This document shows positions 23,052-43,620 of a DNA stretch of 64,000 nt, in pieces. Source of the stretch: Owenia fusiformis. Taxonomy: Eukaryota > Annelida > Polychaeta > Sabellida > Oweniidae. Each line of letters opens with the position of its first letter. Position 1 is the stretch's first letter. The position numbers and the translations under genes were made by a program. The notes under the pieces are model-generated. The model searched no databases, had not been told where the DNA came from, and was given only the letters and a program-made list of their open reading frames with translations. The stretch lies in the NCBI GenBank assembly GCA_903813345.2, contig CAIIXF020000008.1, positions 13,626,822 to 13,690,821 of the forward strand, in the 5' to 3' direction.

Positions 23052-26000
23052 ATGGTACTCTTCAAAAACTACAATTCATCATGGCTATTTGCAATCATTA
23101 TATTGTTTCACCAGATAGGATCAGCTGAAAGTGGATTGGCAGCCGATGAACGAAGTAAGTTGTGACCATTTGAAGGAGATCTTTGAAGTTCCTAATATTT
23201 GATCACAAAACATCATTTCATGATTTGACAGCAAGCAATAAAATTCTTTCACGACCCGTGAAGTTCACATTTCACGTTTACGTGGCTGATTCATGATTTG
23301 ACAACGAGCTATTAAATTTCTTGCAAAACCCGTGATATTTTCATTCTATGTAACAGATTGGACAGTGATTTGACATCAAGCAATAGCATTCTTGCACATC
23401 AGTGTCAATACCATCAAGCTTCGGACCTGTCCTCAGAACAGAACGTACTGTAGTGATTGAACGTGGGAACCGACGATGATCACGATAGAGGGACAAAAAT
23501 ATTGGAATTTTAATGTAATTTTTAACTTTACAACGTATTCTATTATGGGCACATTTGAATAACTCGCTTATATTACAAGCTCTTTCAAAAACCTTGTCAT
23601 TACCTTGCATTGTTGGCCTAAATTATTTCACGATGTTTACTTGCAAACATGATACTATAAAAGGCATGCACTTTCAAAAAAACTTTAAATTGGCACATTT
23701 CCTTTACATTGCTGAACTAAGATTACTTTAGGATGTATAGTTGCCAACTTTTAAGGCACACATTTTCAAAAAGCTTCACTTCAGTCATTTCATTTTGCCA
23801 CATTTTTTGTCCCTACACTTTGACATATATATTCTTGCAAGACCCCCGAGTCTAATTCCATATTTGCAGGATTGATTTATGATTTGAGACAGCAAGCAAT
23901 ACCATTCTTGCAAGAACTGGTGATCTTTCATTCCATGTTTACAGGGCTGATTCATGATTTGACTGGAAGCAAAAGGATACTTGCAAAACCCATGAATTTC
24001 TCATTCTATGTTTACAGGTTTGACTCATTATCTGACACCAAGCAATAAAATTCTTGCAAAACTCGTGAATTTCTCATTCTATGTATACAGGGCCAGGGCT
24101 GATTAATGATTTTACAGTATGCAATAACATTCTTGCAAGACCCCTGAAATTCTCATCCCACCTTTACAGGGCTGATTCATGATTTGACACCAGGCAATAG
24201 CATTCTTGCAAGACCCCTGAAATTCTCATTCCACGTTTACAGGGCCGATTCATGATTTGACACCAGGCAATATCATTCTTGCAAGACCCCTGAAATTCTC
24301 ATTCCATGTTTACAGGGCCGATCCATGATTTGACACGAGGCCATAGCATTCTTGCAAGACCCCTGAAATTTGCATTCCACGTTTACAGGGCCGATTCATG
24401 ATTTGACACCAGGGCATAGCAATCTCACAAGATCCCTGAAATTCTCATTCCACGTTTACAGGGCCGATTCATGATTTGACACCAGGCAATGCATTCTTGC
24501 AAGACCCCTGAAATTCTCATTCCACGTTTACAGGGCCGATCCATGATTTGACACCAGTCCATAGCATTCTTGCAAGACCCCTGAAATTCTCATCCCACGT
24601 TTACAGGGCCGATTCACGATTTGACACCAGGCCATAGCATTCTTGCAAGACCCCTGAAATTCTCATTCCACGTTTACAGGGCCGATCCATGATTTGACAC
24701 CAGGCAATAGCAATCTTGCAAAACCCCTGAAATTCTCATTCCATGTTTACAGGGCTGATTAATGATTTGGTGAGAGGCAATGACATTTTATCAAGACCTG
24801 TGTGGAATGTCTCTGACACATTAACGGTGAAGATGGGATTGGCTCTCATAAAGATAATGGATTTTGTAAGCAATCGACTTTAAATGTATATATTATTTCA
24901 AGGAGACTTAAGTACCTTAAAAGCATTATTATGAAATTAAATCAGAATTTTTTGACTTAAATTGGAAAATAAGTTTCTCAAAGTCATGTCTGGCGTTTGC
25001 AGAACAGGTGTGAAAGAAATTATAGTCCCCCGGGGATTATGGTCCCCCTTTTTAAATGCCCTCATTGGCCCTGATTGTGTATAAGATAATAAGCGAAAGA
25101 GGTCACCATATAAATCAATCGAGAGTAGGACCATAATTTGATAGGACCTCCTACTCTTTTACACCGTACATATATGTCTACCTGAAGGGGCGAAGGGATG
25201 GACGGGGGGGGGGGTATACACTCCTTTTATCCAGAGCTCGCTAAGTTTGACTCCTGAAGTCCGCCTGATAGTAGAAAATGAGGTCAAAATTAGATTGGTA
25301 AAATAGAATTAGATCATCAAATGCTTAAATGAATACATTTGGTTTTCTATGGTTTGCCAATTCCAACTTGTTTGTTGAATGTCATACCTTAGTCGCTTTA
25401 TATCATGTATTCTGATTACAGGATGAAGCTGCAAGCGTAATGCGATCAAATGTGTGGTTAAGATTTGTAAGTTAATAACTTTTTATTAATATTTTATTCA
25501 CTACAATTAGTATGTTCATTAATGAATAAACATGTTTTATTGGAAAAGGGATTAGAAAGAAGAAAGCCAGGATTTAGTCTTTTCCTGAAACAGTTTAATA
25601 ATGTCATTTTTTGTTTGGTTATGATTTGTTAAAAATCATAAGTTCATTTTTGTTAAAACTCGAACCACCTCTTAAGTGGTAATTAAAAGCAACCCGAGGC
25701 CGAAGAGTAAATATCCCATAGTTTAATCTAGAAATATTCTGATACAATTTTTTTAGTGTACAAATTCTATCCCCATGCTTAGACAGCCATGGCATGTCCT
25801 TTCTGCCAATTAAAAAACTGAAATCTTACGTTACTCTTACCAAAGGTTCTTCTTCAACATGCCAGTGGTTTTATAAGTAAATGAAAGAACGAGTAACCAA
25901 CTCTGAACAGTTCCGACAATTTTACAGCTCAGTATATATATCCCTTACTGAAAGAGCGTAGACGTAGCTATCTTTTTAAGTCAAACAACTGCAAATGGTA

Positions 26001-28953
26001 GTTGCCAATTTACAGGTTCACTATAAATTAGAATAAATCCACAGAACAAGAAACGATCATCTAATGATACAGCAGAAATTCAACTAAATTAATAACAGTC
26101 AAAATTCTGGTTCTCGTACAGTGAATATGAAACATAGTCTGACTCTGAAAAACAGTAACTGTAAGATATCAGCTTAGCCGTAATCTTAAAAATTAAACAC
26201 AGTATGGTGTCAGATCTACCCAATACATTATAGTCTGTATGTCAGCTGATTTGCTAAGTGAGCCAAACATACACCAATGGGACACGATGGGACGTCCACA
26301 TAATCAACATGGGAACTCGTGGGATTCAATGGGACCTGATGGGAAACGTTGGATTTGTACCCATTGTTGTATGTTCTAGAGAAGATCTAGACTTTTTTTT
26401 ATTTCCAGTTATGGCATGATTTTGCAATGATATGGAATCCTGCAGACTACGGGGACATTGGTATGGTTCGTGTTCCAATCAAGACAATATGGAGACCTGA
26501 TATACTTCTCTATAATGGTGTTGGAATGGAGAAGCACTGGGATGAGGGAGAACATAGGACTGCTGTAATATACAATGATGGGACAGTGCGATACATTCAT
26601 CATGCCACACTCACAACACAATGTGCATTCAACCACAGACTGTACCCTTATGATAATCAAACATGTTATATGAAGTTTGGATCATGGAACCATGATATAT
26701 TCAAGGTACTTTTAGAATTTGGCATATTCAAAAAGAGCTTTGCCTTTAGTCTTTGAATAGGAGATAATCCATTGATGTAGCCTTTACCTAATCAGAATCA
26801 TGCGAATTGTTTTTTAGGTTAATGATTCCCATTTCAAATTAAAAGCGTCGCATGATTTACAAATACAATGTAAATGTAGCCGTATTTGATGTTTCCTTCA
26901 GCGTGATTACTGGAAGGTTACATTCGGTACATTGGTCATTTTGAGCATTTCTTAAATATCCTTACTTTAGGAGAACCCCATCTTCGCACGCTCAAGTCTT
27001 CATTGCGACCAACGGATGCCGAGTGAACGAAGATGGGAAAACCCGTACCGTGACTATTGCAAACATGCAATTATGATATTTTCTTGATGATAGATTCAGT
27101 GCATTTTAAATGATTTTTCCAGTTAGATTTAGAATTCTATGAAGAGAGAAAGTCCATTGACTTGACGGACTACCAACCTGATATTGGCTGGAAACTACTA
27201 AATGTAGGTGCAGTGAAAAATATAAAAAAATACCCATGTTGTATGGAGCCTTACTCCGACATCACCTTTAACCTGACAGTCCAAAGGAGAAGCTCTTACT
27301 TGACGGTTGTCTATATCTACCCGGCAGTCATTGTCGCATTCGTCTCTCCATTGATGTTTTTGATCCCACATCGTGTGCCAGGCAAAATTTTGTTTGGTAA
27401 GTGTTCTGTGTTATCTTACACGTGTTCAGTCTCAAAGAATACATGCGCAAATAAAGTAACCAGTCCATGTGAATGAACGGAGGAGTCATCTTTAGTTGTT
27501 AAGTCATTTCCCATGGCTTTATATCAAACTGTTTTGATCATCAGTCCATAAATATAATCTGATATATATATAAATATCTGACAAGATTTTTTAAGAATAG
27601 GAATTCTTGCAAAATTTAAAAAAAATAGTCGAGAAATATTGGGATGTTTTCTAAAAGATTTGAAACTTTTAAGGAACCTCGATGGAAACTGACTCCAAAT
27701 AGTTAATCAGCACATGTTCCAACAGTAATTCATATGTCAGCATTGCAATTGATTGTCTCACTTTCAGGGTTGGTGGTTCTGCTCATAGAAGTGATTCAGA
27801 TGATGATGTTAAACACTACTTTACCTGGACACAGAGTAAATACACCTATTATAGGTAAGGAGATGTAGATATCTATTAAATATCAAAACATCTTCAAAAG
27901 AGTTACATAGTTAACAGTGATTTACGCATGATGTGTTTTTTAGCTTATTATATAGGATGTCTCAAAGATGTACCCAAAAGTATATCAACAGCAAAGATAA
28001 ACCAATCAATATTTTCAGATATTATTTGCATGGTCATTCAGGAAAAGCGTGTAAATTTTCTCCCTGGGGAGAACACAAAATTTTAGTTCAGTCTTGCCTT
28101 TTTAATGTTTTACCCTTCTTCGATGCCTCAATTTTAGACAGAAATGTTTCACGTTTTATCTATCTTTTATATTTCAAGTGTTGGTTTACCTGTACAGTAT
28201 GGCCATCACAACCGTCTCATTGTTTCTTACAATTGGCACAACTATTCTGAGTTCGAATGGCTTTTTTGGAAGACCTGTACCGGACTTCACCAGGAAGGTA
28301 AAATCTTGCGTTTTGTCTTTTGGTTATGCAAGGATGTACAAGATATAATATAGCCCAATGTGGCTTTATTGCTCCACAAATGCATACTAACACACGGGTG
28401 TTAAAACACGAATATATCATGAGCACATGCTTCGAGGATCCGCGTTGTTTGAACCTACCGCCGAGCACACTTATACATTAAGACCCGTTACACAGTCATG
28501 ATACCGCCGAGCAAGCTCATTGCATCATCGGGTCTGCTTTACCCCCGTGTAACAGGAGCCAGTATCATCCACGATGGTAGACAAAATTCACACAATTTGA
28601 AAGATTTTAAACAGTTCAGGAACTGTGTTCAAAAACTATTCAAGAACACAATTAAGAAAAAGAAACTAAATTTGATTGATTGAATGTTTCAGTGTCTGCT
28701 CGACAATGCCATTGGACGTCTATGTGGGGTATCAGAGGCGTCAACCATTAATAGTTTCCAAAACCAAATGCATTTGGTTCCTAAAGGAGACGACGATATT
28801 GATGAAGCAGAAAATATGGCGAATGCAGTAGTAACACCGAACAGAAATGATTGGAAGAGCATGGCTCTAATACTGGATCGTTGTTTCTTTGTCATTATGT
28901 TTGTGATATCTGTGGTTCTCACACTGGGAATGTTAAAACGGTACCAGTATTGA
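23052..28953 (+). CDS. Divergent nicotinic acetylcholine receptor-type subunit, paralogue 2
   Basis: Eight exons: 23052-23154, 24753-24865, 25422-25466, 26409-26705, 27123-27396, 27768-27854, 28179-28297 and 28693-28953. Apart from the signal-peptide and last exons, every exon has the same length and phase as in paralogue 1, giving about 432 residues. It keeps WNPADYG, WRPDILLYN, the C-x13-C Cys-loop (CAFNHRLYPYDNQTC), the loop-B tryptophan (GSWNHD), YPCCMEPY and the unusual M2 (VPGKILFG, LLIEVIQ). Changes include exon 7 starting VLVYLYSM, PDFTRK after M3, and a three-residue longer last exon. The reading frame is intact, so it is likely functional. Exon 2 sits after a large array of decoy acceptor copies. 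A plasma-membrane ligand-gated channel role follows from the family; ligand and partners are unknown. Confidence 0.88.
23220..24752 (+). repeat. Tandem array of exon-2 acceptor edges in receptor paralogue 2
   Basis: Units of about 73-74 bp each carry '...cacgtttacag|ggccgattcatgatttg' followed by 'gcaatagcattcttgcaaga', the intron end, AG acceptor and first ~50 nt of exon 2. About 12 contiguous decoys run from about 23870 to 24752, where the genuine exon 2 begins. Two older units lie at 23220-23400, separated by about 420 bp of unrelated sequence. The copies lack the rest of the exon and its donor. Read in frame, the consensus unit enters TGA at the next 'gattcatga'. Confidence 0.88.
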
Positions 28954-29430
28954 TCGTGTAAATACCAGAACTCCAGTTCATTTGATGTTGGGCCAGAGGG
29001 AGTCATTCGACTTTTTACCTCAGACAATATGAGCCTGAAATCACTAATCACTATTTATAACAATAAGACAGAATTTAATCTGGAGTACGATAATTGATAT
29101 TTTAAAAATCTGTTGTTGTACTAGAGACTGCGACATACTCGTATATGTTGATTTCAGCATGGATATGCAATGTGTTATTTTCTGTTGACCAGACTTTAAG
29201 GTACTTGTTTGGAATATTGCTTATCTTTTTAAAAAATATCACTTTAATGATAGATTTTTAGACAATTAAGAAATATTTTATTTTTTCGGCAAATATAAAC
29301 TCGGATTTCTTAACCTAAAATGTATCGATTGCGTTGATATTTTTGAGCATGTTATGTTTTAGCTACCAACTCTTGAAAGCGGGATGTTTGATATCTCTTA
29401 GTCACATAATTAAGTATGTTTTACTACTTA
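28954..29430. other. Receptor-2 3' region, no other gene recognised
   Basis: AT-rich 3' UTR or downstream sequence. Only its first part matches the equivalent region of paralogue 1. Confidence 0.4.
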
Positions 29431-30478
29431 GGTGGGTCAAAAAGTTTTGCAGTTGATGCCATAACTTCAAGGAAAATAGGACTTTTACAATGAAACTTGG
29501 TACACATATGTGTTATACATTATATGTTAAAATTTGGGACCTCAATTTTGATTGGTTCTTGAGATATGGTTGCTATGGTAACCAGAGTGGTGGGTACCAT
29601 GTTCAACCCGAAATTACGTTTTTCCAAATAGTTTTCTTGCTTGAATAAACTCTTTGTAAAGTGGCAATTAGCAGGTGTAAGTGTCTTTGGGTGGCTATTT
29701 TTCTTCAAATTCTTCAATTTTTCTAATTGTGTCTATGACATCACAATAGACAAGTGACACAATAAGTTCCTTTGTGATGTATACTGTCCAAAACCCAGTT
29801 GAAAAATTGAGATGGAAAAGTGAGGAAATTTTGAATTTTTTTTCCCAAATTTTCAAAATGGCAGATGTTTCCACACCAACCAAATTGATGAAATGGAAGC
29901 ATAGAAATCTGATACAGTACATGGTTCAAAATGGCAAGACTTTGCAAGAGACTTATGAACTAGTTCAGGGAGCATTTGGAAATGATGCCAAAATGTATCC
30001 AGAAATTGCCTAGATGCTGCAAGACACGCTTCCTTTTGCTCCACTGTGCGGAACTTTGGAACCCACTTTGCTGCAACATACCGCTTTTTCAAGATTTTTG
30101 TGACAATTGTATGGCAGGACCCCTTAGATATATCCAGTAAATCACTTATTTCCTCTAATGAAATATGTCTGTCCTTATGAATTTGAAGAAAAATAGCCAC
30201 CCAAAAACACTTTCGCCTGCTAATTGCCACTTTAAAAAGAGTTTATTCAAGCAAGAAAACTATTTGGAAAAACGTAATTTCGGGTTGAACATGGTACCCA
30301 CCACTCTGTTTACCATAGCAACCATATCTCAAGAACCAATCAAAATTGAGGTCCCAAATTTTAAAATACAATGTATAAATGTATAACACATATGTGTACC
30401 AAGTTTCATTGTAAAAGTCCTATTTTCCTTGAAGTTATGGCATCAACTGCAAAACTTTTTGACCCACCTAAGTATATG
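29431..30478. mobile_element. mariner-derived element with ~290-bp inverted arms
   Basis: The outer arms, about 29431-29712 and 30179-30478, are long imperfect reverse complements beginning ggtgggtcaaaaagttttgc and bordered by TA on both sides, the usual mariner target. The interior holds two transposase pieces in opposite orientations: an N-terminal piece on + (29858-30013, NGKTLQETYELVQGAFG) and a helix-turn-helix piece on - (about 30176-29990, ISLEEISDLLDISKG and KWVPKF). There is no complete catalytic domain, so it can move only if supplied in trans. Confidence 0.8.
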
Positions 30479-30480
30479 TA

Positions 30481-32533
30481 TACGGTTTGTCAAGTATTTG
30501 TATCCTCCAACACATCGGCTATATTAATATACTGTATTGATGCATTATTTGGTGAAAGCCAGAAGGTGCATTTTGATGACATATCTTCGATTGCAGACAA
30601 TGGAGATATATGGTTGAGTGTAGGTATTACTGTCGTGAATTCAAGTTGTCTAGATTAGACTGTCCAATATTTTGTATCCTCCAGCACATGCTTAATAAAG
30701 TTTTACAAAAATTGATGCAATTTCCTTCAAAATTGAGCTAGAAGCTTCAAATAAAAAGCATTTTAAAGCTTCTTCTTTCCCATGGGTTTCTTTATATTGG
30801 TTATGGCGTTTTAAAAGTTTACATCCATGCACTGGGAACAGTATGAGCGTATTGGCAAGTGGGAAGTACTAAAACGTTCATGGACGACCAAATAAAACTA
30901 ACAAAAACCCGATTTTGAATACAATCACAACGTTGGTTTTCGTTGTATTTCTGGTTGTACTTGACGAATATATTATAGGTTTGCGAAAAAGACCGACCAC
31001 CGATCAGTCAGTATTTTCCATGGGTAGCCTCAAAACCCGGGCCTCAAAACAGGGAAAATGAGTAAAAGACCGACCAGATTTCTAGCCTCAGATTATTCAT
31101 ATATACATGTAGAGTGGTCAATAATTCCTCATATCATTGTCATTTTAAGTAATTACTCTCTGATATTTGACACGTTTGTAAAGCTCGTTTCACAAGAAAG
31201 AACTGGTGAATTTTTGAACACACGTTTCTCCAAATTTTACACATCGTCAATTTAATGGTAATTTTTTGAATGGTAACAATAAAGGGGGTATCTTAATTTT
31301 TATCTATTTTGGGGGTTATTGTTTTAATTTTCTGAAAACTTTTGTTAAATCAACCAAACTTTCCTTAACTTTAATATTGAGAGGTCTAAGAAAATGTTGT
31401 ATATGCTATTTTGTTTTAACAAGGTTCGGCAAGATATTTCATTTCATTCTCAAGAATTGGTAGAAAGGAACAAAAAACAATTGCACTAAAAAACAAAAAA
31501 TGTTCACAAAAACAGTTACATAAAATATTATATATAAATAATTTTCGCATTAAATTGTTGTCAAAATTACATAAAGGACCGTGTTTTTTACAGAATGTTT
31601 TCAATGATTGGTTTAAGAGAAAAACGTTGAATTCACCATATCATACCAATCCTGTCAAGATCATTTTACAAAACTCATTTCGAAAGCTTCAGTTCAAAAG
31701 TTTCAATTATCGGGAAAAACCGTTCAATGTATTTTACAAGAAAATAAACAATGTTTTGGAGGATGTGTCACAAACTCATTCATAATCATCGTTCACTTTT
31801 TAGTATTTGCACTTGATATCTTTTTCACTTCGCGAATTGATGTGCCTTGTCTTAATTCTCAGAAGAAGGATAATATATTAAGGTTTATCTATATGTTTGA
31901 TTGAGTTAGTGTAAGACTAAATTTTTGATATTTCTAATTTGATATCCCGACTTATTTCCTGACTTACCCCTCAGAGCTGACCTTGACCTGCTACTTTGAT
32001 TTATCTAATTGTTGAGACGGACTAGTCCAAAGACAGTGCTCTGGATTTTAACGTACAATCTTCAGAGAAACCTATACTGTTATAAAGTGAAATAAAACAT
32101 GACGCACTTGTATAGATTTACATATACTACAGTACATTGGTAGTCTTTATTTTTAAATGTTACAATAATGACAATATACTATACCTAGCACTGGACACAT
32201 ACATATTTGGCAATGCGAAGTATTTCATACTCTAACTTTATATATATTCATGATGGTCTGAAGTTATAAATTATAGTGCTAATGTGTACAATATAATGAT
32301 TATTTCTACATTCTGCTTATAAGCGTTAAATTGATACAGTACTATAATTGAGAATTTTTTTTAACTCCATTCATTAATAGCCTTATTGTTTTAGATATAG
32401 GACCAGAACAATATATCAATTTTGGATCTAAATGTAATTGAATAATTACATATTATCAGATTGGCCATCATATTTCTCCAAAACATAACTGACATTAAAT
32501 CAAGAATTGATCAATGTCCACAATGAAATTGTT
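30481..32533. other. AT-rich intergenic DNA, no gene recognised
   Basis: Several short open frames (31058-31785) lack recognisable motifs or splice partners. No RNA gene or array was seen. Confidence 0.35.
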
Positions 32534-32697
32534 ACAGGAACCTATACCAACACCTGACATCTATTGTGGCCGAACCTGGAAGAATAATAGCCATATCACA
32601 GAATATACCTTACCTTATACCTTATAAGCTTATTCTTCCAGGTTTGGCCACCAATAGATCTAGATGTCAGTTGGTGAAAATTGTCTCCTGTTATGTA
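32534..32697. repeat. ~160-bp foldback sequence
   Basis: Imperfect inverted arms with 'cctggaagaataa' on the left and 'ttattcttccagg' on the right, continuing outward through 'gacatct...ggcc' and 'ggcc...agatgtc'. A short TA-rich loop separates them. It could be a MITE or a structured transcript. Confidence 0.6.
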
Positions 32698-35343
32698 ATT
32701 AATTAATTACATTTGTAGACATATACTCTTATAAGGCATAGTAGACATAGTTAATTTATAAACCAATTTTTATAACCATAGACATACTGTCCTCATGGTA
32801 AGAGAACAATGGACTTCAGAATTTTGAACTTTACAAATGTCTCTGCATATAATTGACACAACAGGTTCCTAACTTTATTGGAAAATCATATTGTTGAGAA
32901 GATTGGAAATCAGCTATAATTGTTTCATTATTGTTAACGAGCACACCTTGTACAAGTGGCAAAAGTATGCCTCAGATATTGAGACTACAACTAGCAATTT
33001 ATCATACAATGTGTTAAGTATCAAGAAAGGCTAATTGATACTTTGTCTTGCATCTAGTCTCTGGACCTTCCCCCTTTCAACTTAACCTCCAGTGTGTAAA
33101 GGATCAGTCGGTCAAGAGCTAGAAGCAAGATTTACACTCTTAATTTTGGGCACCTTGAACTTTCGAGCACAAGAAAAAATGCCTTAAAAATCATTAACAC
33201 TGTAAACTTGTACATAATTTTTTTGATATCATATACATATATCACTTCCATTCATTCTTCATATTATTTAATAAATTTCTAATTTTCACCCACAAATTGC
33301 ATTTATGTATTGATATGCATTTTCACAGGTATAATAATAATTACATTGTTAATGGGCCATATTTCGTAAGGGTTTGTACTAGATTGATAAAAGTAGCGTA
33401 TATGATCATATTTTCCCAATAAATCTAATGGGGTTTATACAAAATCCCAAATCTCTAATATCTTATTCAAAAGCCCATTGTACTTTGTCTTTAGACCTCA
33501 CATATTATACACATATTTTTTGAAAATTGTAAAACATGTATAATAAAGTGGAGGTCTAATGACTTCATGTACAATGTACATCATCTCCACAAATCATACT
33601 AATATATCACATTACCAGGAATATCTGGTCATATTTCATAAACAATGTACATTTGGAACATGAATATTTGTCTTTATCATATCATTGGAATCTTTCTAAC
33701 TCTCATTGGCTGAGAACTGATCACATGATTCAAAAGTTGACTGGGTATTTACCTACATTTCAGTCTACAGCCTCATTTTCATCTGGATGTGAGTGGGAAA
33801 GATAACAATGAATAACAAAACAAATATTCCATTCTATTTTGATGAATACATTTTCATCTTTCCCTCAGTATATATCAAGCAGCCTGAAGGAATAGTATGT
33901 AATATTTAGCATTTATTTGCCCTGGGCTAAAAATGTTTTTTGAAAAACATTGCTTGATGACATACAATTTCCTTATAAAATAACACAAGGGGTAAATGAT
34001 AAATTCACAATAATAATGTTAACTGAAATCAAGTATGAATTGTACAGTAACCAATTCCCATTATTTTCCACTTGTTAAATAAACTTGATTTATGAACTTG
34101 TGACAAAAAATTGCGTTTTCTGTGGTATATACCACTTATCTTATACCAAGATGTGAGTTTCAGATTTTAATTTCAAAGTTTCGCTTGAAAAACATCTTTG
34201 TAATATATTTCTGTAAAATGTTGATGGGGCCGTTGCCTCGTACCTACCAATGAATAGGTAGTCATAGAGAAAAATACATGACATATGGAATACTCTCAGA
34301 ATGTCAAGTAGATATTGCTCAGAAATCAAACTGTGATGTTTTTCAGCATACAGTTGTTCCAATAAAGTAAGATTTCAGAAGATTTGAAATGTTAGTGTAT
34401 TCGCAAATGTTTGATATTATCATTATTGATATAAATATTACAGTTTTTGCTTTGTTCATTTAACCGGCAAAAATATGAAATACAAGTAAAACTTCTGAAA
34501 ATCTTTACTTTATATGGCTCACCCTGTGTGTTCTGTAGGCTTAAATACATTTGTAGAGGTATCACAATAAACACAGACTGCCTTCAAATGCTTAGTTGAG
34601 TCATATTTTGGTTGTGAAGTGTATGCATGCATAGAAAAGAAAAAGAGTGGTGACTTAAAGTCTTGCAATTAGTCTCTGCCCCCCCCCCTTAGTGGAAGTG
34701 AAATGTGTAGGGGGAGGAGTTGTTACAGGGGCTTAAAGGAAGACTAAATAATTTCATGTCATCAAAATGTGTGTGCTGTATTCACCATTATCAATTATTT
34801 ATTCAAATGTGCTTTACAAAACTTTATTTTACTCAAGAGGTTTTGTAAAGCATATTTGATCTGAATATGTATTGCTACAAATGCTAGGCATTTGATTTTT
34901 TACCAGAACAGAGACAATCAAAATCCTAGCATCACACCCTGTAAAATGGATTATAAGATTGTCACTTGATATTGCAATATTATTATTATTAGCAATAGAT
35001 TTATGTGACTAGCCTTAAGCCATTATGTAACAATTGTTACACTTTTGTAATTGCAATCATATATTAATGCCTTGTTTACTTAACCATACATGCATAAACA
35101 ACAAAATATAACTTAAGTGTATCATTACTAGGCGTTTCTATACACCTCATGTCTTGCCTGTTTACTATTTCTCCATTTTGAAAACATCACCTCAATGGCG
35201 TGTTTATAGATTGGCATATATATGTATTGTATTCCCATTCATAGTGCCGTGACTCCTGTCATTCATAAATTACAAGCATCCATGCAGGCATCAACATAAT
35301 ATGATGCACATTTTACTCTCCTATAGGACACACCTGAGATGTG
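32698..35343. other. Intergenic DNA / likely AKT 3' UTR with small hairpins
   Basis: This is downstream of the AKT stop codon on the minus strand. A minus-strand AATAAA is at 34798-34803. Two small hairpins are visible: 33493-33561 ('agacctcacatattatac' against 'gtataataaagtggaggtct') and 34804-34858 ('tgctttacaaaac' against 'gttttgtaaagca'). No other gene was recognised. Confidence 0.4.
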
Positions 35344-42456
<7,113 letters not shown>

Positions 42457-42513
42457 GACACCTATAGGCAGGTGACTGTACTATACTAGCTGTTGAACAG
42501 CATATATAAAAGA

Positions 42514-43620
42514 TCTGAAAAACAAGAAAACAAATATTACCAAAAAATATCAAATGAAGCATTAATTTCAGCAATAGTGTGTTTAGTTCAGGGTTAAATC
42601 ATCCCTTACATGGTTGAAACTTTGTAACATTCCATAAAACACATAGAATTGCCCTTGTTTACCACATGTTGAAATAGCCATACAAACAAGGCATTAACAT
42701 GCGAAATGTCACCACCTGCCATTTGTTACAGATGCTGACTGCTGATCACCAAACAAAAAAGTTAAAACACCTGTCTCTAGTGGACACTTCCTCCACACAT
42801 ACTCTACTGACTTCTGTATAAATTACCCTCTCTGTAGTGAACACCTAACAACAGTGAACATTTTTGCTCAACAAAAAATGTTCAATATACAGAGGTTTTA
42901 CTGTTTAACAATATGTTACCACTTGTGGCAGTGACATAATAATCTTTGCCTGAGACAAACAATGCAAGTCACTGAAAAGGATTTAATAATTAATTTTAAT
43001 AATTTTGGTTTCACTTCTATATTTTTTACATATGCTGTGTGATTCTAATGTGAACATAATAAACTCTACTTCCAAGAATCACAATGCATTCAAAACAGTT
43101 TCATTTATTCCAATAATTTCGCAGTTTAATAGCACATCCTAATAATTGCAATTTCTACACTAGGACTATTCAACTGAAACAAAAGTATTTCAAAGAGATT
43201 TACATTAATATGAAAATTCTGAACTCATCAGTAAAATGAAAGTAAAACAGATATAGTAAAAAAATAACCCCAAAAAATGACAGTAATAATACTAAATACA
43301 AAAATAACACAACTCTGTATCTATGCAATAGAAGGTGCCATGTCACGACCTCAAAATAATAATAATGATATTATTGAATAAAAAAACCACAAATCTGTTT
43401 ACCAAACAAGTAATACACTGCGATACCATCAACTTACTCTGACCTGATATCAATCTATAATGATGATCTGTGTCATTTTGATTTTCTGAGTTAATGTTGA
43501 AGTTTATTCTTACCTAATCCGCAGTCTAGTTATAAATTATCCTCTGCCTAATAAAGACTATATTACAATTTAGTAGCCCCGCCCCCATGACCATTTCTCA
43601 GCCAATCAGTTAACTGGAAG
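42514..43620 (-). promoter_or_regulatory. AKT 5' UTR exon 1, first intron and promoter
   Basis: The start-codon exon has an upstream acceptor (TTTTTCAG) with its first base at 42514. A donor G|GTAAGAAT ends a probable non-coding exon at 43514. Just upstream on the minus strand lie a GC-box (reverse of gccccgccccc, 43576-43586) and an inverted CCAAT box (ccaat, 43602-43606), a typical TATA-less housekeeping arrangement. The transcription start is inferred at about 43530-43570. Confidence 0.6.
42690..42735. repeat. Dispersed ~50-bp repeat (copy 3 of 3)
   Basis: 'aaggcattaacatgcgaaat' then 'gtcaccacctgccatttgtt' matches the copies at 35876 and 9080 (reverse). It lies in AKT intron 1. Confidence 0.55.

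Larger units (their letters stand above)
22175..29030 (+). repeat. Right copy of the tandem segmental duplication
   Basis: Counterpart of 9443-20035. From about 22530 it matches the DNA at 12612 onward ('cagctattataatttttgat' against 'cagctgttataatttttcac'), then the receptor upstream region and gene. The first ~45 bp after the stop codon are still alignable ('actccagttcatttgatg'). Confidence 0.75.

Noticed and set aside
26409-26660. Long antisense open frame over receptor-2 exon 4 (minus strand)
   Set aside because: It is a shadow of the coding exon; it has no motifs and no splice context.
28390-28555. Possible small transposon in receptor-2 intron 7 ('cacacgggtgtta' and 'acccccgtgtaac')
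   Set aside because: The end similarity is short and imperfect and no target duplication could be found.
31058-31785. Three successive open frames in AT-rich intergenic DNA
   Set aside because: Low-complexity F/K/N-rich translations, no family resemblance, no splice signals.
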